A stretch of DNA of 57,785 bases from Clostridiales bacterium. Lineage in GTDB: Bacteria; Bacillota; Clostridia; Christensenellales; Pumilibacteraceae. Positions 44,647 through 52,873 of the stretch are shown here, piece after piece (the first letter of the stretch is position 1; the number at the start of each line of letters is the position of its first letter). Made by a program: the position numbers and the translations under genes. Below the pieces are notes generated by a model that saw only the letters and a program-made list of their open reading frames with translations, searched no databases and was not told where the DNA came from. The stretch is taken from contig SVHU01000012.1 in NCBI GenBank assembly GCA_015055625.1, positions 14,975-72,759 of the forward strand, read 5' to 3'.

Positions 44647-47600
44647 CTAGTTTTCTCTCAGCTTGTCCGCTCGCAAAATTTGTTGCACTTCGACAACCTT
44701 ATCAATCTCTTCCATAAACCTACTACAAAAACTTTCGCCTTGATCTAAATCACCGGAAGCGAACAATTTTCTAATATACGTATTAAAGCTTTTCGTCTTT
44801 TCGGGCTTAAGTCTACCCTTTTTACACTTAGGACAATCGGTTTCCCAATTTTGATCGAACACTAACGCGTGAGGCTTAACACCAAGACACGCATTTTCTC
44901 TACACGTACTACAATTTTTGATAGCGGACGGGCCTATCTCGTAAATACAGCCCATCTTTTTACATTCTTCTAAATGCTCGCAAAAAGCACAAGCTTCCGC
45001 CTTTATATCAGTTGCAGGGCGTTGTTTAGTAAGGTACAACTGCACCGCTTTACAGTTTAGACGTTGCAATCTTCTACAATGCGACATAGCGCAATACTTG
45101 TTGCAATAATAAATCTGATCGTCTATTTTTGCAGACATTGTTTCTCCGCTTCCTACGCACGCATACGTTGGTACGCCGTCCTCTCTATCCACACGAACAA
45201 CCGACGCGCCACACGAATCGCAACGCACGCTACTGGTAAGCAAAGGAATCATATACTTATCGCCATTACACTTTTCACAGCGTACGTAATATCTCTTCTT
45301 ACTATCTTTTACACTATTGCCACGTTTTAACTCTTCCATCATAGTAAGCTGTTCGCAGTCCTCTTTAGTGTATAATCTCAAATGCTGACATCTAGGATCC
45401 GGACAAAGCATCGCAATCATATCCGCGTTGTTACAGCCCGCCAAAATTTCCGCATCGCCCGTATCACTACTCATAAGACCTATTCTAGAATAGTATGCAA
45501 GCAAATATCCCTCAATTTTATACATATCCGCAATCGAATACACCGTAACGTCGTTCTTTTGACCAATACGGAATACACGTCCTATACTTTGTTGCATAGC
45601 AAGCGGATCGGTAGTAATCTGGAAATTTACTACAATACTACACGACTGGAAGTTTGTTCCCTCTGTTAGTCCCTTGTCAGTTACCACCAAAATAGCGTCT
45701 GACTTTGCGTCGAAAGCTTTTGTAAGATTAGTCTTAGCGTCATCGTTATCCGCGCTATAATTATTCGCGTCTATTATTCTATCGGCAAATTCGGGGTTTG
45801 AAAGCAACGCACTATTTACCGAACTTGCAACGCTTTCCTCTTCGCCCAAAAGATAGTCAAAAAACACGATAACGCGTTCGTTTTTATGTCTTTTAAGAAT
45901 TTCTACCAAGCGGATATACTTCAAATAATACGAACGACGTTTTTCCCTTGCTTCGTTGTCAGTTATCTTACCGTTTGCATCAATGATTGCGTCGATATTT
46001 TTTATCTCGCTATCGTAAACAGGCAAGAAATTATAATAGACTTTAGAGAGTTTGTTTTCCGTATTGATCGCATCCATTTGCTGAGCATAAAAATCCACCG
46101 ACTTTGCTCTATGAAAACGATATGGGTAGCTCTTATCTTTTGCGTCGAACACGTAGTTTGCATCGGTTATTCCAAACTTTTCCATAAACTTTTGGAAAAA
46201 TCCACCGTAAGAAATAATTCCTCCGCGAGCGCGTTGATTTTCTATATAATCGACAAACGAATATGGTGGGAGCGGTTTGCCCACACCATCGGTTATGGGT
46301 ATACCGTTTTTAATTCTCGTAATAGAATTATCATCGCGCAAATAATCGAATTTTGCAGGATTTACGTTTACAATCGCGGACTCTGTTGGAAAATCCAACC
46401 TAAGTTGTTCTTTTGGAAGCTTATCCGTTCTAAACATCATCATGTTTACAACACTTCTCTTTTTAGACGTTCTCTTTACGTTATTGTCGGGCTGTCTTGT
46501 CATAATAGACCGCAAAATCGTATTATGGTACAAGTCGGCAATTATACGATTAACCTTAGTACGTATCGCTCCATTACGCGCAAAACTAGCTATTGATTGC
46601 AATCCCAGCTCGCAAAAATCCGTTTCCGTAGCACTCAAAAACTCGTCGATAACCTTTTCCTTATTACCGTCGTAACTATAATCGAAATTTTGATAATTTT
46701 CCTTTTCTTCCGCTTTTACAGCGTTTGCCTTTGCGTTTAAGAACAATTGGAACGCATTTCTAATTTCTCTTTCTTCCTCGCTGACGTACTCCCCCGCGTG
46801 CTTACAAATATACTTACGCACGCTATCCTTATCGCAATACGTTTTATTTTGTAAATACCTATCCAAGAACTCGCGTACCTCATATTCTTTTTCCGTATCG
46901 GACAACTCGTTTACAGTAAAAGAACGCGCGCTTTGAGCGGACTTTTGAGCTATGTACGCATAAAAATCCACGCAATGCGAAGCATAGTCGCCTCTAACCG
47001 TGGTTATTTTCTCTTTTCTTACAAAGTCCTTTACCGTGTTTGCCCCACGGCAAATATCGTTAAGATAGAACTTCTTTTCCGCCAAAAATTGTGGCGATTT
47101 TTCCTCATCCGATTTAGTCGGATCGAAATCCTCGGGAGAACCGCCCTTACAGCGAATAAAGTACCAAAGTCTAAACATATCCTCAAGATTTCCCGCATGT
47201 GGCGTAGCCGAAAGAAGCAAGCAGTACGTCTTTTTTGCAAGCTGTTTAGTTTGCATAAGCTTAGACAAAAGCATCATGGCTTTCGCATCATCGCCCACTC
47301 CACAATTAAGGTGGTGAGCCTCGTCTACTACCACTACGTCAAACAGCTTTCCTTCCAAAGAGCTTTTATCCCACTTAACGAAATCGTCCATAGTTACAAT
47401 GAGCGGAGCTTTGGGCGTCATAAAGCCTTTGCTTTCTTGGTTAAAAAGCTTTCCGTCCAAAGAACTTCCCACTCTTATGAAAGTTGCAGGTTCGTCGTCA
47501 GCTTTTCTTATAGGGTTGCCATCTTTATCCTTTACGCACTTACCCAAGCCAAAAAGCTTTTCCATCGCAACAACCCAAGCGCTATAAACGTCTTTGGGAA

Positions 47601-48084
47601 CAATAAGCAACATCGAAGATATATATCCACGAATAGCTAGCTCGCTTAAAACTAAACCTGCTTCGAAAGTTTTTCCGCTTCCAACAACGTCGGCAAGCAG
47701 TCCAAAACCTCTATGGATTTTCAAAAATTCCGCAGTAGAAGTTCTTTGATGTCTTAAAATAACACCGTCCTCGTGGATTTCCGCATCATATTTAATACCG
47801 TAGCTTATCCCATTATTCTTGTCTACGTACGTTTCTTCATAAGAATTTACGTCTATCAACAGCTCGGAAAAAGGATCGTAACGGTCGAGCATCTCGGCAT
47901 ACTTATTCCATTCCTGAACTTCGCCGTTAAATTCGTGCTTAAACTGAAGGGCAGACTTTGCGTTTGCAAAGTTATAAGCGTCCTTATCAAACCTTATAGC
48001 TTCCAGCCTTTTTTCGCCGAATTGTTGCTCCGTTACAGCTTTAACGTCATTTTCATTTGTTACGTTATTTTCAAAATCAGACAT
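44647..48084 (-). CDS. SNF2/RapA-type superfamily 2 helicase with Cys-rich C-terminus
   Basis: A 1145-residue ATPase. Motif I is GLLADVVGSGKTFEAGLVLS (VGSGKT 134-139), motif Ia LLIVPKDVYSAW, motif II DEAH (254-257), motif III LLLSATPHAGN. The second RecA domain has TDKGLTEGTNFQSC and motif VI QSIGRVFRIGQKNDVTVYS. These are the SNF2/RapA marks of double-stranded DNA translocases. After about residue 930 there are at least four groups of Cys (CPDPRC; CEKC with CDSC; CAFC with later CSTC; CPKCKKG), giving multiple zinc sites. The start is an ATG after AGGAGAATCAA. It lies 25 bp behind the Hsp70-like gene. Translocase function is sure by family; the target is unknown. SNF2 proteins are frequent in defence systems. 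Confidence 0.9.
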   Translation of the reverse strand: MSDFENNVTNENDVKAVTEQQFGEKRLEAIRFDKDAYNFANAKSALQFKHEFNGEVQEWNKYAEMLDRYDPFSELLIDVNSYEETYVDKNNGISYGIKYDAEIHEDGVILRHQRTSTAEFLKIHRGFGLLADVVGSGKTFEAGLVLSELAIRGYISSMLLIVPKDVYSAWVVAMEKLFGLGKCVKDKDGNPIRKADDEPATFIRVGSSLDGKLFNQESKGFMTPKAPLIVTMDDFVKWDKSSLEGKLFDVVVVDEAHHLNCGVGDDAKAMMLLSKLMQTKQLAKKTYCLLLSATPHAGNLEDMFRLWYFIRCKGGSPEDFDPTKSDEEKSPQFLAEKKFYLNDICRGANTVKDFVRKEKITTVRGDYASHCVDFYAYIAQKSAQSARSFTVNELSDTEKEYEVREFLDRYLQNKTYCDKDSVRKYICKHAGEYVSEEEREIRNAFQLFLNAKANAVKAEEKENYQNFDYSYDGNKEKVIDEFLSATETDFCELGLQSIASFARNGAIRTKVNRIIADLYHNTILRSIMTRQPDNNVKRTSKKRSVVNMMMFRTDKLPKEQLRLDFPTESAIVNVNPAKFDYLRDDNSITRIKNGIPITDGVGKPLPPYSFVDYIENQRARGGIISYGGFFQKFMEKFGITDANYVFDAKDKSYPYRFHRAKSVDFYAQQMDAINTENKLSKVYYNFLPVYDSEIKNIDAIIDANGKITDNEAREKRRSYYLKYIRLVEILKRHKNERVIVFFDYLLGEEESVASSVNSALLSNPEFADRIIDANNYSADNDDAKTNLTKAFDAKSDAILVVTDKGLTEGTNFQSCSIVVNFQITTDPLAMQQSIGRVFRIGQKNDVTVYSIADMYKIEGYLLAYYSRIGLMSSDTGDAEILAGCNNADMIAMLCPDPRCQHLRLYTKEDCEQLTMMEELKRGNSVKDSKKRYYVRCEKCNGDKYMIPLLTSSVRCDSCGASVVRVDREDGVPTYACVGSGETMSAKIDDQIYYCNKYCAMSHCRRLQRLNCKAVQLYLTKQRPATDIKAEACAFCEHLEECKKMGCIYEIGPSAIKNCSTCRENACLGVKPHALVFDQNWETDCPKCKKGRLKPEKTKSFNTYIRKLFASGDLDQGESFCSRFMEEIDKVVEVQQILRADKLREN

Positions 48085-48109
48085 TTGATTCTCCTATCAA
48101 TACACTCTT

Positions 48110-50227
48110 CTAGTCGTCATCACTTACTTCTGCTAAGAAATTCTTGCCCTCTCTAAAGTCAAATACCAACGAACTTACGTCCATCATACGTCCAGACATC
48201 CATCTGCCAAGCATGGGATCCCAGTACTCGGTAACAACCGTAGCTGATGAGGTTATGTTTCTAACGTAAGGTATTACGTTTCCTCCGTTTTTAGATACGA
48301 TAATACCCTCTCTACACTTAAATTCGTTTTCACAGTTTAGGAACTTAACGCGCAAACGTCTACGACTATTCCTATCTTCGCTATCCCAAATATAAATATC
48401 ATCGTAAAACACGCGCTCTAATCCAAATTGAGCCTGAGCAATTCTTCTTTGAACGTCATATTTTGTTTCGGGAGGCTCGCCTATAATAAGTCTACTTTCG
48501 CGCTTGTGGTCATACGCATACGCAACTCTTCCCCTGTATCCGTTATCAACTACGAGCTCATATCCGCCATATTTTTGATTCTCTTCCTCTTTCCTATTTA
48601 ACGCAATAGAAAACATTTCTTCTTTATTTGCCACCGAATCTATCCAGCCGAACTGATTTGGAATACATCTAAAGAAGAACACTCCCGAAAACTCATTGTT
48701 TTCTTTAGTGAGAAGCTCCCCTCGATTAACGAAGTTAGAAAAACATCTAGCCTTGCTTCCGTACCCCAATTCACAGTTAACGTACGTTCCGTAAGAAAGG
48801 GAAAGAACGGTAGATATTTCCATATCTTTCACAGACGCTAGCGTCATACCAATAGCCGAGGCGTAAACACTATTCTCGTTAGCGTATATCCTAAAGTCGT
48901 CGCTAATCGCTCTTGGCTCTAGCTCGCAAGTTAGTACCCTTTTGCCTAAATCTTTTATTAGCCTTTGTCTAATATACATATCCAAGCCAAGCGTTTCTAT
49001 TACTCCGCCCGCTATTAAAATCGTACGCGTATCGTTATTAATCGGACTTCCCGCCTCTTCTCTTATATAGCGGTATATTCTATCGGCAACACTGTTGTCT
49101 TGAGGATCTATTATACCCAAACAGCTCTTTAGCTCGTTTTCCTTAAGCGACTTTTGAATGTGAAACTCTCTAGGAATAACGATATCTACACCGTTTTCAT
49201 ATATCCCAGTGCTTTGAATTTTTTTGTTACTTAAAATAGTTTTAGCGCTCTTAATGTCTTTTAAGAGTTGATATTTTTTAGAATCAGGACAACCCTCGTT
49301 AGCCCTATTTTCATCCATAGCTTCTGCAAAAACAGCTCTATCCTCAACTCCAGACTCTAAGTACGAATAAATAGCCTCGTCTACGCTAACACCACCTAGA
49401 GCTTCAGGTCTTTTATGTCCCTTAGCTCCGTCAATTCGCATTTGCTGGTTTTCATAAAAAATCTTAGACGTGGAAATAAATTCTTCTCCGATATCAAAAA
49501 CGAGAATATTTTCGTTTGGCTCAACCATAGAATATCCGTTTTCCGACGCGCCCTGGTATGCATACACACCTAGAGCTCTGGTCGTACCAAGCTCTCTATG
49601 AACCGTACTATTAAAAACCTCTTCGATAACTCTATTAAAAACAACCTTGTACGCGTCACCCACTTTTGGAGGATACACCACCGAAAAACGCAAAACGTAA
49701 TTGTTGCCAATTTGTCTATACAACGCGTCTAATCTTTTGAAAAGAATACGCTTTATGTACCTAAAATAACCCAAACACACTTCGCGCGGAGTACAATTCG
49801 CCTCAAACGTACGTCCATTATCTATCTCTTCATCAAAATTCTCAGTAGATTTATTTTCGCTGGGCAAACTAAACTTTGGGAAATGGTTATAATTGAAAAA
49901 ATAATAACGGTTGTGCTCGTCCATCTTAGAAAGTTGTCCGCCTGCATTTTTATTCTTTACTGCGCACAGCATAAACAGTTTTTTAATATGAACAACCGTA
50001 GTAAAATCAAGTTCTCCGCACTCGTCAACCTCGTATCCGTATAACCACTTAGACTGCTTCTTGCTATAAAACGCTACCGCTGGAATACCCGTTTGCGTTA
50101 CATAACCCTCTTCCACAATTTTACCGACAACTAATTGCCCGTCTTGATTTATGCAACCACAAACTAGCTTGAGCGAATCTCCACCCAAGTCGATAGTAAT
50201 ATCCAAAACTTTAGAATTTATAGCCAT
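48110..50227 (-). CDS. Hsp70-like actin-fold ATPase
   Basis: A 705-residue protein, first gene of the operon. The N-terminal two-thirds has the Hsp70/actin nucleotide-binding plan: phosphate 1 DITIDLGGDSLKLV (from about residue 9), phosphate 2 ENILVFDIGEEFISTSKI (usual form DLGGGT), adenosine motif TILIAGGVIETLG and connect 2 SAIGMTLASV. The C-terminal 200 residues (from about 500) are beta-rich and differ from the DnaK substrate domain; they end with an acidic EVSDDD. The GGGT-to-GEEF change in phosphate 2 hints at altered hydrolysis. No membrane segment. The start is preceded by AAGGAGTAAG. It may be a chaperone or a sensor and switch for the system. Confidence 0.82.
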   Translation of the reverse strand: MAINSKVLDITIDLGGDSLKLVCGCINQDGQLVVGKIVEEGYVTQTGIPAVAFYSKKQSKWLYGYEVDECGELDFTTVVHIKKLFMLCAVKNKNAGGQLSKMDEHNRYYFFNYNHFPKFSLPSENKSTENFDEEIDNGRTFEANCTPREVCLGYFRYIKRILFKRLDALYRQIGNNYVLRFSVVYPPKVGDAYKVVFNRVIEEVFNSTVHRELGTTRALGVYAYQGASENGYSMVEPNENILVFDIGEEFISTSKIFYENQQMRIDGAKGHKRPEALGGVSVDEAIYSYLESGVEDRAVFAEAMDENRANEGCPDSKKYQLLKDIKSAKTILSNKKIQSTGIYENGVDIVIPREFHIQKSLKENELKSCLGIIDPQDNSVADRIYRYIREEAGSPINNDTRTILIAGGVIETLGLDMYIRQRLIKDLGKRVLTCELEPRAISDDFRIYANENSVYASAIGMTLASVKDMEISTVLSLSYGTYVNCELGYGSKARCFSNFVNRGELLTKENNEFSGVFFFRCIPNQFGWIDSVANKEEMFSIALNRKEEENQKYGGYELVVDNGYRGRVAYAYDHKRESRLIIGEPPETKYDVQRRIAQAQFGLERVFYDDIYIWDSEDRNSRRRLRVKFLNCENEFKCREGIIVSKNGGNVIPYVRNITSSATVVTEYWDPMLGRWMSGRMMDVSSLVFDFREGKNFLAEVSDDD

Positions 50228-50293
50228 ATAAAATCTTACTCCTTCGCGTCTTATTTTGGCGTTAAATTATGCAAATTAAAGCATACTTTTATT

Positions 50294-50322
50294 ATTTTAG
50301 CATATTTCGACAAATATTTCAA
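50294..50322 (-). promoter_or_regulatory. Promoter of the nine-gene operon
   Basis: On the minus strand: TTGAAA (50317-50322), 17-bp spacer, TAAAAT (50294-50299). The leader before the Hsp70-like gene is about 60 bases. No other comparably good promoter was found inside the operon. Confidence 0.65.
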
Positions 50323-50520
50323 TGATTTATTTGTACAATTTAATATATTTTATAAAATAATATACATATTATATGTGGTAGTTGTAAAAGGAAAATATTC
50401 GATTTAGATTAATTTTACAAATCGCAAAAGAGAAAAAGTACTGCGTTTCAAACGCCAAAAATAAGCAAAATATCACAAAACAGCAACACGTATGCGAGTT
50501 TTTACGACAAAACAAGCATA

Positions 50521-50560
50521 AAAAACTCACGGCAAACTTAGCGTTATACCGTGAGTTTTC
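50521..50560 (-). terminator. Terminator of the DppA-like gene
   Basis: AAAACTCACGG (50522-50532) pairs with CCGTGAGTTTT (50549-50559). On the minus strand the stem ends in a T run. It separates the DppA-like gene from the nine-gene operon. Confidence 0.88.
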
Positions 50561-50596
50561 GTGCTCCATTTCTTTTGTGTTGTCCAAAAATTTTTC

Positions 50597-51424
50597 CTAT
50601 ATCGATTTTATAAACTCATCGATATTATTTACCTTGCATACAACAGTGTGCGCGTCGTATCCCAAAACTTCGTCTTTTAGGTAGTTTGCCTCCATATTAT
50701 AAGCACGCAAACGTAAAATCCACTTTGAAGCATCCTCCACTCTCTTAAACGACTTTTCCATAACGGAAGGAAAAGTCAAACACTTTAGCTCAAACTCTGT
50801 TTTTACCGCTTTTACAATATTTTGTTTGATATCTTCAAACAATTCTTCGTTGCTTCTAAAGATTGCTTTATTCCTAGAAATTTCGTTTTTAGTAACGACT
50901 GTTACGATATTTTTTATAGAGCGTTTTGCCTGCTTACACGAAAGGTCGCCTCCACAAAAGAAAACCGACGGCATACCGTGCTCAGACGCAATGTACGCGT
51001 CCATATCCACTTCGCCTATATACTTGCCGTTGAGCTTATAGTATTGAAGCTCTTTACTGCTCATAGTATGCGCAAGCACTCCGCCTAAAGTTCCTTCCAT
51101 TGTGTGATAACCAAAATAGCAAATGCAATCGTACTCGTCCTTTGCAAAGCTCATACGAGGCAAAGCATTATCGTGGAAGTGCAATATTATTCTCTCGTCT
51201 AAAGCCGACGGATCGACGTTTCCGCCACCGCCGTGATTATCCCAAAGTCCCACCTTTTCAACGCCTGCGTCAAAAAGCGCCTTTACAGCCTCGTTCACTT
51301 CCTTTTCGGCTTGTTTTACCGCAATTTGCCATTGCTCACTATGTTTCGAAAGCCCCTGATAAGGCTCGCCTACAACGTTATTTACGCCCTCTAGATCTAA
51401 CGCTATCAACACTCTTTTGTACAT
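50597..51424 (-). CDS. M55-family D-aminopeptidase (DppA-like)
   Basis: A 275-residue zinc peptidase. The DppA ligands are all present: Asp10 and Glu12 (DLEG), His64 (DNHGGGG), His107 (GYHTMEGT), Glu138 (GEVDMDA) and His119 in AHT, the likely nucleophile position. DppA removes D-amino acids from the N-terminus of short peptides, fitting recycling of peptidoglycan fragments. A cytoplasmic protein; bacterial relatives form decamers. It follows the methyltransferase gene by 31 bp on the same strand and has its own terminator. It connects in theme to the MurQ fusion and the M20 amidohydrolase. Confidence 0.9.
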   Translation of the reverse strand: MYKRVLIALDLEGVNNVVGEPYQGLSKHSEQWQIAVKQAEKEVNEAVKALFDAGVEKVGLWDNHGGGGNVDPSALDERIILHFHDNALPRMSFAKDEYDCICYFGYHTMEGTLGGVLAHTMSSKELQYYKLNGKYIGEVDMDAYIASEHGMPSVFFCGGDLSCKQAKRSIKNIVTVVTKNEISRNKAIFRSNEELFEDIKQNIVKAVKTEFELKCLTFPSVMEKSFKRVEDASKWILRLRAYNMEANYLKDEVLGYDAHTVVCKVNNIDEFIKSI

Positions 51425-51455
51425 TTTCTAATTCTCTCCACAAATAGTTAAGATA

Positions 51456-52406
51456 TTATTTACCTGCTTTTTGCTGTTCGTTTTGCGTGTTTCGTTCCCA
51501 GAATACACCGTCGGTATAGCCCTGAATAGAAGCGTCGCTGTCCGCCATTTCAAGACGTTTTTGTGTCCAAACGCAGTACTGCTCGTTTTTCTCTATACCA
51601 ACGTACGCTCTTCCCAATTTTTTTGCGGTAACCGAGGTAGATCCCGAGCCTAAAAACGGATCGAACACAACGTCGCCTTTATTAGAGCTTGCCAATATTA
51701 TTTTTGCAAGTAACTTTTCCGGCTTTTGCGTAGGATGAGCGGTATTTTCGGACATTGACCAATAGGGAATAGAAATATCGTCCCAAAAATTGGACGGGTA
51801 CGTGTTTCTGAAATTACCGGTTTCCGTTTCTTCCCAGTCCTTTGGCTTTCCGTCAGTCTTGTACGGAGCCATAACCTTTCGTCTTACCTTTACGTCTTCC
51901 ACGTTAAACGTGTACGTTTTCGACATTGTTGCAAACCAAATATCTTCCATGCCGTTTTTCCAGTTAGAAAGCGCGCCTCTGCCCTTTTCCCTTTGCCATG
52001 TAATGCGATTTTGAACATGGAAATACTTCTTTAATATCTGCCCGATAACAATGCTGGAATTCCAATCGCAACACACGTAAATTGATGCGTTATTCTTTAG
52101 TAACGGCAATACTTTTTTTATCCAGGACTCCGTATAAACATAATAGTTTTCGTCCGTCATTTTCTTAAATCTACCCGAAGCAAACTCTTTATCCAGATTA
52201 TACGGCGGATCGACTATCAGCAAATCAACAAAATTTTGCGGTAGCTTGTCAAGCACCTTAAACGTATCTCCGCATATAGTTTTATTAAGGATATCCTCTA
52301 CCTTAACACCCTTTTTTACATTTATGCATTTTCCCAAATACTCTCGACCTTCGTCTACCGAAATATCGATTGTCTTATTTCTCTCAGCTTTCATTTTTGT
52401 ACCCAT
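51456..52406 (-). CDS. DNA methyltransferase, beta class (probably N6-adenine)
   Basis: A 316-residue amino-methyltransferase. Motif IV DPPY is at 66-69 and the SAM-binding FDPFLGSGS at 248-256, so the order is beta class. AHPTQKPEKLL precedes motif I as in many N6-adenine enzymes, and WEETE with NFWDDISIPYW lies in the probable recognition region. It has neither a restriction enzyme nor a specificity subunit beside it, so it seems solitary. The leader is very short: the promoter is centred at about 52437 and the first ATG lies near the expected transcript start. An ATG four codons in (52394) is the alternative start. Target sequence not predictable. Confidence 0.9.
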   Translation of the reverse strand: MGTKMKAERNKTIDISVDEGREYLGKCINVKKGVKVEDILNKTICGDTFKVLDKLPQNFVDLLIVDPPYNLDKEFASGRFKKMTDENYYVYTESWIKKVLPLLKNNASIYVCCDWNSSIVIGQILKKYFHVQNRITWQREKGRGALSNWKNGMEDIWFATMSKTYTFNVEDVKVRRKVMAPYKTDGKPKDWEETETGNFRNTYPSNFWDDISIPYWSMSENTAHPTQKPEKLLAKIILASSNKGDVVFDPFLGSGSTSVTAKKLGRAYVGIEKNEQYCVWTQKRLEMADSDASIQGYTDGVFWERNTQNEQQKAGK

Positions 52407-52422
52407 ATTTTAGTTTGGTTAC

Positions 52423-52451
52423 ATTATATCATATATTTCCGTTTTTTTCAA
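52423..52451 (-). promoter_or_regulatory. Promoter of the methyltransferase gene
   Basis: On the minus strand: TTGAAA (52446-52451), 17-bp spacer, TATAAT (52423-52428). The predicted start leaves only about 10 bases of leader before the first ATG. Confidence 0.65.
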
Positions 52452-52592
52452 CGCCTTTTCATAAATTTGTTTAATCTAACGAATTTTTGTATCCAACCTA
52501 CTCTCTTTCCCCACCGCAAAAATCGTCAAAAATGTCGCAAAATCTCGCATACGTATGCTCTAAAACGGTTAAAACAGTTTTTGTATAATCAA

Positions 52593-52823
52593 TTATTTCA
52601 GATAACTGAATACGATTGCAAGATACGAGGCTACTCCCTTTATAAGCACGCTTTCGTCCACGTCAAACTTGGGATTATGGTTTGAATAACAAACATCCTC
52701 ACCATTATTAGTATGCAAAAAGAAGTATACCGACGGAATTTTGTGCAAACTCCGCCTTAACTCAATAAGCTCGCCCTCTAAAGCTTTAGCTTCTTTTAGT
52801 ATAAAATCCATTCTTTTCTCCAC
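52593..52823 (-). pseudogene. Deletion remnant of an M20 amidohydrolase
   Basis: A 76-codon frame. Its first 30 residues (LEGELIELRRSLHKIPSVYF in part) match the N-terminal LRRxLHxxPE start of M20 amidohydrolases. Its last 45 residues (SNHNPKFDVDESVLIKGVAS and onward) match their C-terminal end, where relatives read HxPxFDxDExxLxxG. The 300 or so residues between, with the metal site and dimerisation domain, are gone, and the join keeps frame. It has no ideal ribosome binding site. It cannot be an active amidohydrolase. It sits at the 3' side of the sialidase-type gene. Confidence 0.7.
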
Positions 52824-52873
52824 TGTGTTTCGCCAAATTGTTTTTATTTATTCTATCTCAGACAAATTAACGT

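Larger units (their letters stand above)
50228..50596. other. Intergenic region between the DppA-like gene and the operon
   Basis: This 369-base gap contains the operon promoter (50294-50322), an AT-rich stretch, an ACACGTATGCGAG sequence of the ATACGTAT family near 50487, and the terminator of the DppA-like gene (50521-50560). A 72-codon frame on the minus strand runs through the terminator and is not a convincing gene. Confidence 0.7.

Noticed and set aside
45886-47640. Plus-strand frames of about 235 codons opposite the helicase gene
   Set aside because: The minus strand carries all helicase motifs here; the plus frames have no ribosome binding sites or recognisable domains.
48110-50227. 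DnaK or MreB housekeeping protein
   Set aside because: The phosphate motif and C-terminal domain differ strongly from both, and no grpE, dnaJ or mreCD lies nearby.
50369-50587. 72-codon minus-strand frame
   Set aside because: It runs through the terminator hairpin of the DppA-like gene, has no ribosome binding site and shows no motif.
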